Origin: Caenorhabditis elegans | Lineage: Eukaryota > Nematoda > Chromadorea > Rhabditida > Rhabditidae | Direction of reading: 5' to 3' | Assembly (NCBI RefSeq): GCF_000002985.6 | Contig: NC_003280.10 | Span: 2,666,001 to 2,730,000 of the forward strand | Length of the DNA stretch: 64,000 bases | Part shown: one piece after another, positions 57,601 to 64,000 of the stretch | How positions within the stretch are numbered: the stretch's first letter is position 1 | How the letters are laid out: the number at the start of each line of letters is the position of its first letter | Position numbers and translations under genes: made by a program | Notes under the pieces: model-generated | Seen by the model: the letters and a program-made list of their open reading frames with translations, nothing else | Databases searched by the model: none | What the model was told of the DNA's origin: nothing

Positions 57601-59541
57601 CATCCAGAAGAATGAGGACGTCTCTGAAAAATTTTTTTAAAAATCGATAATCGTCAGACATGCCCTCTTTTTCCAAAAGTTTTCCAGTTTTTGCCAGTTT
57701 TTCTGAACGTTGCCCAAGTTTGTTATTTTCCAAAAATTGTTATCACCCAAGCTTTACCCAATTTTACTCCGCTTGCCCAAAATTTGCCCAAACTCGCTTA
57801 TTTGTCAAAAAAATTTGCACGTTCTCTGCCCGTATTTTGCCGGTTTTTTGCCTTTTTTTTTGCTTGTTTTTTTGACTGTTTTTGCTTGTTTTCTGCCTGT
57901 TTTTTTTTCGCCTGTTTTACCTGTTTTGCCGGTTCTTACCCGTTGTTTGCCCGTTTCTTGCCTCTTTTTTGCCTCTTTTCACCCTTCCTACCCCCTTACC
58001 GTATCAACTGCAAGTACGCCATGCGCTCCTCGTTCTCGGCTGCCACGTAGAAATCCCGGGCGAATAGGTTAAGCTGTGGCTGATCAATCTGAAAATTTAT
58101 AACTTTTTTAAAAGAATGAATTTCTGCTGAAAATTACCAGGAGGACGTGGCGCTGAGAATTTTTGTCGTCCGGTTGAACAGTCGCTTTAAATAGGCTATC
58201 TGCTTTGAATTTGGCCACCATGTCGGCTGAAAATTCCAGATTTTTGAGAGGCTTAAGCAAACGCGCTCCACCGAACTACGGAGATAGCAAGCGCGCTCCA
58301 CTGAACTACGGAGATAACAAGCGCGCTCCACTGAACTACGGAGATAGCAAACGCGCCCCACTGAACTTCTTTCACTCACCGTACAACATCTCAATACTCG
58401 CATCGGGCTTCATCTGATGCCCGAGACTCGGCCATCCGCCGAAACTTTTCACCACCTCGTCGAACGTCGTCCGCCAGTTGTCCAGAATTTCCGACTCGTT
58501 CAGACACAAATTATAAAAATATTTGGCCTTCCCGACGGCAGATGTCTCGTAGTCATACGGCTCGTCGTTCTCGTCGAGAAGTTCTGAAAAAAGGGAATTT
58601 CTGGGTTGTCGAATAGTTGCCGAGAAAAAAAACAGACCTTTCAGCGCAAACTCGAGGTCCTGGCCGAGGTTCTCAAAATTTGAGACACTCGGCGCGTCGT
58701 CTGGTATCGGGTGTCCTTTGATCCATTGACCACAAGCGAATTCGTAGAAATCATCGCAGGGGTCGACGGAAGAGTTCATGGATGATAATATCACGGATGC
58801 TGGAATGAGGATAAGTATGGGTACTTCTATGGGACCTATGGCCCTTGCTAAGGATCATGTGGGTCGAGTAGGCATTTGCTATGGGACCTATGGACTGACT
58901 AGGATCCTTCAAAGAGGTAAGTATGGGTCTTTGGGGCCTACCCATGGAAACATCTGTGGGTTGGGCCTGTGGACAATTTGGGACTACTAGGACCTATTGA
59001 TACCTATCCCACAAAACCACAGATCCCTCTATCTTTTTCTTCCCGGAACTCTTCCAAATTTGGAACTCATTACGCTCGCCCTAATGAACCCCAAATTAAC
59101 TTCCCCCAAAAAAAACCCACCAGTTTTGATGCATCCCGGCGAAAGACAAACGTCTGAGCTGTCCTTATAGTTGATGTAGAAATAAATAGCGGCGCCTAAG
59201 ACTAACAGGAATAAAATGAGCAATATCAGTGCGATGATGGCCCATATCCTCGTCCATCGCGATCCGGGGCTTTTTGTGGTGCCATCTGGAAGTAGGAAGA
59301 TTTGTGGTGGACTGGGAAGTTTGAAACGAGAGAGGATCAGTAACTGTGCTCTACTGAACTATAAGCTTCAAATTTTGCTCCACTGGACTAGGGCCTCTAC
59401 AATGGCGCTCTACAGGACTCCAGGCTCACTGTAAGGACGCTCCAAACAACTACAGGATCATTGAATTACTACTTTAGAAACTGCGCTCCACCGAACTGTG
59501 TAGCTATCGCGCTCTACCTCACCTTCCTCGTCGGGCCTCAT
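51615..59541 (-). CDS. nep-11: Neprilysin-family (M13) zinc metallopeptidase
   Basis: Eighteen exons from 59523-59541 to 51615-51714 sum to 736 residues in frame. It is a type II membrane ectopeptidase: short cytoplasmic tail, anchor ([20 protein letters not shown]), then the M13 ectodomain. That has [20 protein letters not shown], substrate-binding VNAFYSP, zinc motif HEITH (near 54210) with GENIADNGG carrying the third zinc ligand, and C-terminal CRVW. All catalytic residues seen are intact. M13 enzymes cleave small peptides, often neuropeptides, at the cell surface. I assign nep-11 by position relative to sup-9 and set-11 and by memory; the family assignment is firmer than the number. The frame is open about 20 codons upstream of the chosen ATG (59541), so a longer N-terminus is likely. 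Introns hold tRNA-like pairs and foldback elements. Confidence 0.88.
51745..52090. repeat. Two foldback half-elements in the last neprilysin intron
   Basis: TTGTTAGTTGAAAACTTTTT with GCTGCGGAGATAC at 51765-51815, and again TTGTCAGTGTAAAATTCTTT with GCTGCGGAGATAC at 51935-51985. The second continues into GAGACGCAGGCTATC...CTGCGTCTCC. Confidence 0.65.
52420..52700. repeat. Foldback element of the GAGACGCAG family
   Basis: Core GGGGAGACGCAGAAGGCGAG...CCTGCGTGTCTCCCC within the last neprilysin intron. Inner boxes GTTGAAGAGATATACGC and GTATCTCTGCAAT pair. Confidence 0.7.
53375..53533. repeat. Head-to-head pair of tRNA-like sequences in an intron (pair 1)
   Basis: Minus-strand unit 53434-53375 reads GGCTTATCTGGTAAGAGGCT (A box) to CCCGGGTTCGACCC (B box). 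Plus-strand unit 53471-53533 reads ATGGCGCAGCCGGTAATCGC to TAGGTTCGACCCC. They diverge from a 36-base centre. An 18-G tract (53359-53376) abuts the left end. Pairs 2 and 3 have the same arrangement. Confidence 0.65.
54330..54600. repeat. Foldback element of the GAGACGCAG family
   Basis: In the intron before the HEITH exon: GGGGAGACGCAGACTGTCTC pairs with TTGTCTGCGTCTCCCC, and GTTCTGGAGATACACC with CTATATCTCCAGAAC. One of the cleaner copies. Confidence 0.75.
54984..55134. repeat. Head-to-head pair of tRNA-like sequences in an intron (pair 2)
   Basis: Minus-strand unit 55052-54984 (GGCTCAGCTGGTAAGAGACT ... CAGGTTCGACCCC) and plus-strand unit 55071-55134 (GTGGCGCAGCCGGTAAGCGC ... TGGGTTCGACTCCC). 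Both have convincing A and B boxes but loose stems. Confidence 0.65.
56105..56258. repeat. Head-to-head pair of tRNA-like sequences in an intron (pair 3)
   Basis: Minus-strand unit 56172-56105 (GGCTCAACTGGTAAGAGGTG ... GGGTTTGAACCCC) and plus-strand unit 56193-56258 (ATGGCTCAGCCGGTAAGCGC ... TAGGTTCGACCCC). It is followed at about 56310-56343 by a copy of the sequence around the exon boundary at 53590-53610. Confidence 0.65.
58255..58375. repeat. 30-bp tandem repeat overlapping a splice region
   Basis: Four units of GCGCTCCACTGAACTACGGA with GATAGCAA spacers at exact 30-base steps. They fill the intron just downstream of the exon ending at 58380. A related GCGCTCCACCGAACTG lies near 59484 and a GCGCTCTAC close to the first exon. 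Confidence 0.85.
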
Positions 59542-60285
59542 ATCGGGAGGCGTCCGACCGTTCTGCTCCGGCTGCTTCGCAATTTTGGCTCGACCGGGCT
59601 CCGAGAGTCAAATCCAAGTAAGTTCCAGAACTTTCCAAATTTTTCTCAGCCGTTTTTCCAGTGGTCCGCGACTTGTATTCAAGGCATGGATTCTTTCACC
59701 CTTTCAGTTTTTTTTCAGATGTTTTTTTTAGATGTTTTGGGGCTTTTTCCTTTCTCTCTGAAAATTTTAGGGAACAGTTGTTGCGGAAATACTTGACAAA
59801 TTTGGGCGAAAAAAAAACTAACACTTTTAGGAAATGGGAAGGAAAACAACGCGCGGAAAATTGAAAGAAAAACGGAAGAAATATGAAGATTTATTAGAGG
59901 AGAAAGAGATGAATGTGTGAATGAGATTTTTGAAGCTGTGGGGTAAAGTGGGAGGACAAACAGACAAACAAACAGACAAACAAATTTTCAGAAAATTCAG
60001 AACGTTTGTAAAACTTTTTCTGGAAAATTTGAATTATTTAGCACCAGCTTAGCAATTGCTAATTAATTAAATAATTTTCAGCGGGAACTTGAAACTTCAA
60101 TTAAATTTTTTTCGAGAAAAACAGGAAATTTTACAAAATTTTTCAATTTTCAAATTTTTGAATTAGTCAAAAATTTTAAATTGTTCCGGGAAATTTAAGA
60201 AATTTGGGAAGTTTTCAAGAAATGTTTTGGAATTTTTTTTTTCCAAACTTTCTGAAAACTCCAAAATATTTTTGGGTTTTGCAAA

Positions 60286-60470
60286 ATCACGTGGTGTCAG
60301 GCTGTCCCATTTTGGTTTGATCTAGGTAGATCTACAAAAAATGCGGGAGAAGAGACGCAGAGTTCTCAACTGATTTTGCATGGTTAAGAACGCGCTGACG
60401 TCACATTTTTTGGATGCGAAAATTCCCGCATTTTTTGTAGATCAAACCGTAATGGGACAACCTGGCAACA
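60286..60470. repeat. Inverted repeat with GTGGTGTCAGGCTGTCCCAT arms
   Basis: Fourth copy of the dispersed palindrome. Arms at 60292 and about 60450 (ATGGGACAACCTGGCAAC), with core CTCAACTGATTTTGCATGGT. Two AAAAAATGCGGGA-type blocks face each other. Confidence 0.8.
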
Positions 60471-62749
60471 ATTTTTTTATCAATTATTTTCCAAATTTCC
60501 CAAAAAAAAAACAAAACTTTCAAATTTAGCTCCCAAAAAACCCGCCGCCGAAAAAAAAACCGAAAAACCAAAGCACCACTTAAAATATGATGAGGTCGTT
60601 TTTATAAACTTTGTGCAAGTGTCTGTGTTTTCTGTTACAAAAAAAAGAGCCCCCCGGAGCCGCTGTTGTAAACAATTGAGGAACACTGGGCGCGGCTTGG
60701 CACAGTGCCAAGTGGGAATCGGAATGGGCGGAGTCAGAAGTTATACAATTTTTTTAAAATCCTTTTTGGCGGTAAAAAAGCCCGTTTGGTATTTTTTTTG
60801 AATAACAAAATTGGGCGGGAAAATTTAAATTTCAAAAAAAAACTTGACGATTTTGGCTGAAATTTCAAATTTCAAATTTTAGGTAGAAAACAAATTCTAA
60901 AAAATTGTACAAAACCGGAAAAAGTGCTACGCGACATGTGTGTGTGCCTATCATCATCACATCACTCAAAATCAAAATATTTCGACTAGAGCTCCCGGAG
61001 CCACTTTGCGAAGAGCATCGTCCCTCAGCCAACTGTTCCCCCCATCGCAATCTACCCCAATTTTCGGCTTGAGCGTGTGTGATCAATCTTAAAAATGACG
61101 CACACGTGTCAAAATATATATAGGAGGGAAAAAAGTTTTTTTTGTGGAGAGTTGGGAGCAGGAAAAAAGAGCGAAGAATGTTGAATTTTTGATCGACGCG
61201 CCTGAAATTGGGATTTTGAAAAAAAAAATCGATGAGTCAGGTATCTGGAAAAAAATGGGGAAATTTCGTCAAGCTATTCGGCAAATTGAATTGAACAATT
61301 TTTTAAAGAGAAATTTGGATTTTTGAAAAATTGTTAGGGTATTTTATTTTCTCTCCAAAAATATACTCCTTAAAATTCCAAATTACCGCCAAAAAAAATA
61401 TTTTTTATAAATTTTAAATTACCGCCAGTGATATATTTAGTAAACAATTTAATTTCCGCTAAAAAAATTAGTCTTAAAAATTTTGGTTCCCATCCAAAAA
61501 TGTGTTTTCTTAAAATATTAAATCTACGCCAAAAATATTTTTATAAATTTCAAATTCCCGTCAAAATATAAATTTCTTAAAATTTCAAATACCCACCCAG
61601 GAATAAATTTTCTTAAAATTTAAATATTTTAGCAATTTTTTATCATAAAATTTTTTTAAATATATTTTTGAAGTCGCATCAAAAAATTAAATTCAATTTT
61701 TAAAATGTTCAAACACCGACCAAAAAAATTATGTTTTTTTTCTTATAAAAAATATGTCTTATTAAAAATATACAATTTTTATAAAAAATTTTGAATTCGC
61801 GCCAAAAAATAGAAATTCTTTCAAATTTTGGAACGATATTATTTTGGAACTATTTTTGAGAAGAGCTTTTTTTTAATTTTTAAAATTTTCAGAGATTAAT
61901 TGTGATACCTAGAACATATCATTTTGGCGGGAATTTAAAATTTCTAAAAAAAATAAACCAGAAAATTGGGAGCTATTTTTCTGAGAACCAATTGTTTTAT
62001 TGGTCAGCTTCACGCTCACAAATTACCCGGCAACTGGCGTCTCAAATAAAATTGTAGTCACGTTTTTTAAGACCACTTGTAGTCAATTTATATCAAAACT
62101 TGTATACAAAATTTTTTTTTTAAATTATTTTGGAAATTCAGGAAAATTAAATTTTAAAAAAAGTACATATATGTGCATTTTGAGTAGAGATAGTTTAACA
62201 TAACAAAAAGCGAATTTACATAATGGAAATTTTGTTCAAAAAAATTAAAGCAGAACTGTTTAGTCTCCGCCCATATATTGGCTAAATTATGTTGCAAAAA
62301 ATTGCTAATTTTTTTTGTGAATATGGAAACAGTCAACAACATTTTGGCCATTTTGTACCATGTGAAAAAATTTTTAGTCGTACATATTTTTTAAAGTGGC
62401 AAAAAAAATCAGCGAAAAAAATCAGCGTGAAATTCTAAAAGTAAGCAGACAATGTGAAAGAAAATCATAAAACAAGTCGCAAAAATGCTCTTTTTCTTGT
62501 TGCTCTCAGCAGCTCGAGACACACTAACAAATCGATCAATCGACAATAAGAAGATGATAGCGGCGGGGAGGGGGGTAAGAGATAGAAGTAGAAGCCCGGG
62601 GAGGGGAATACAACGAGCCACGGAGCCCCTGGACACTGGGAGCAACTTTTGGAATCTGATTGAGAAATGATGAGAAGATAATTGATAGAGTGCGGGGAGA
62701 GAGGGGGAGAGGTTCAGAGAAAACGAGAAGAGTTCTGATTTGAAAATTA

Positions 62750-63730
62750 TCGGAAATCGCTGAATATTACCAAAAATACCGAGAAATCTGCCGAAAGTTG
62801 TCAGAAGTTGCCGAACTTTTACTGAAAGCTTTTGTAATTGCCGACGGTTATCGAAAGTTGCAGTCAGTGGCCAAACCGAAATATGTCGGGCGCTACTAGG
62901 GACGCCTGCATCAAACCTGCCCACCTTCACAGCGCCCGACACTTTTCGGGCTCCGCATCACACTAGACAGAAGAAGCGGCTGGCGGCGTGAGACGCAATG
63001 CGGGCGCGGCAGGAGTTTTGGCTCAAAACTACATGGAAGCCCTACCAACAAGTATCAAAATTTTCCGAAAATTTCTTCGGGGTTAGTCGAAAGTTGTCGA
63101 AAGTTGCCCGTAATTTGTCAAAATTTGCCTGAAACTGGCGAAAATCCGTACTTTTCAAAAAAAAAACTCGCGATCAAAGTCCTTTTTCTAGAGTATCAGT
63201 TACCTCTTCTATCAAGATCTTTGAGTTTTTTCTCGTAGTAACAGGACCCTCTCCACGTGTAATAGAGGCTCGCAGGTTTTTTTTTTTGAAATTTCAGCAA
63301 CGTCCGTCAATTTTCGGCAACTTTCAACTTTCGGCAACCAAAATCAAAAATTAAATGGAAAAATCCGAAAAATTGCCGTTTTTGTGTGTGCGACTAAAAG
63401 ATAAATGAACTTCTATCAAATTTGTGCTCTCGCGGAGCAAAGGGCAATTGGCTCGACACGGGGCAGCAGAAAAAAAAACCAACAAGAAAAATTGAGAGAC
63501 AAAAAGGAGAAGCATGTGTTTCAATTTTTTTTGTTTCTTTTTTTTTTTAAGAAAATATATGTGCTTCTGGGATCATCAGATGATGCAAGGAAACTTTTAA
63601 AATTGGGGAATATTGACAAAAAATTTTCAAAAAATTGTTAAAAGTTGCCGAAAGTTGATGGAAACTGCCGAAATTTGCCAAAAGTTGCTTTTGCCAAAAA
63701 ATTGCCAAAAAAAATTGCCAAAATTGCCAA
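62750..63730. repeat. Dispersed GCCGAAAGTTG repeats
   Basis: Many copies of TTGCCGAAAGTTG and variants (GTCGAAAGTTGCC, TTGCCAAAAGTTGC) spread over a kilobase. An embedded block (62880-63060: GGGCGCTACTAGG, TACATGGAAGCCCTACC) resembles the repeat in the sri intron near 5215-5345. Confidence 0.6.
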
Positions 63731-64000
63731 AAAATATTAACTGCGAAAAACATCTGAGAAGCCTTTAAAACTTTTGAAAAACAGAAGAATTAGTTGCACA
63801 ACTGGAAAAATAAACAAATTCGGTGTCAAAATAATTTTTTCGAAAATTATGTTGTAAGAAAGGGATGGAATAACTTTTCTATAACTTGTGGCAACTTCCT
63901 TCATTTTTGGCAATTATTTGACTATTCCTGTTTTTGGAAACAGATATCTGAAAAAAAAAATCGAAATTTTTCTTTTGAAGAACATTCAATGAAAATCTGA

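Larger units (their letters stand above)
59542..64000. other. Intergenic region upstream of the neprilysin gene
   Basis: AT-rich, with no open frame that I can support. It contains the palindrome at 60286-60470 and, from 61370 to 61830, many AATTCCGCCAAAAAAT-like words. From 62750 to 63730 there is a degenerate GCCGAAAGTTG repeat. Additional 5' exons and the promoter of the neprilysin gene probably lie here, but none is identified. Confidence 0.45.

Noticed and set aside
57660-58072. Cys/Phe-rich plus-strand open frames that look like a cysteine-rich peptide
   Set aside because: They come from TTTGCC/CCGTTTT low-complexity sequence inside a neprilysin intron, antisense to the gene.
62409-62942. 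177-residue minus-strand open frame with hydrophobic stretches, a possible receptor fragment or first neprilysin exon
   Set aside because: No sri/srh or M13 motif, and it overlaps the GCCGAAAGTTG repeat.

Overview
The window is nematode DNA and almost certainly Caenorhabditis elegans, chromosome II. The exons at 18749-20977 rebuild a 329-residue two-pore potassium channel that I recognise as SUP-9. The next conserved gene, at 24516-26576, fits SET-11, and the peptidase at 51615-59541 fits NEP-11. Interstitial TTAGGC arrays (the nematode telomere unit), ~45-60 bp introns with TTTTCAG acceptors, and clusters of sri, srh and F-box/FBA_2 genes agree. Exon boundaries were read by eye from GT/AG sites, reading frame and paralogue comparison; most models give coding lengths divisible by three.

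Layout. 1-169: last exon(s) of a plus-strand gene entering from the left. 541-6119: three minus-strand sri chemoreceptor genes; the middle one has lost its N-terminus. 6692-15086: three F-box/FBA_2 genes around a DUF1647 glycosyltransferase-like gene and a Tc/mariner-type element. 15.4-17.0 kb: a decayed inverted pair of small TATA-driven units, a palindromic element and a hAT-type MITE. 17398-26576: conserved block with a compact double-homeodomain gene, sup-9, three copies of an 87-residue secreted peptide gene, and set-11. 26.6-30.9 kb: repeat-rich, no gene seen. 30939-39267: three more sri genes and one srh gene. 40170-45109: three tandem paralogues of an unrecognised membrane protein family, of which only the first looks intact. 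45.7-47.7 kb: 95-bp tandem repeat. 49013-51352: a two-exon neuropeptide precursor with an allatostatin-C-like cyclic core. 51615-59541: the neprilysin gene. 59.5-64.0 kb: AT-rich, no gene supported.

The sri/srh, F-box and small secreted-peptide families are the fast-evolving, tandemly duplicated kind typical of chromosome arms. sup-9 and set-11 are conserved single genes, and the homeobox gene sits with them. The item most worth checking is the neuropeptide gene. Its two short exons are about 2 kb apart, separated by a telomere-like array and palindromes, so it is easy to miss; it lies about 260 bp from a neprilysin-family peptidase gene on the same strand.
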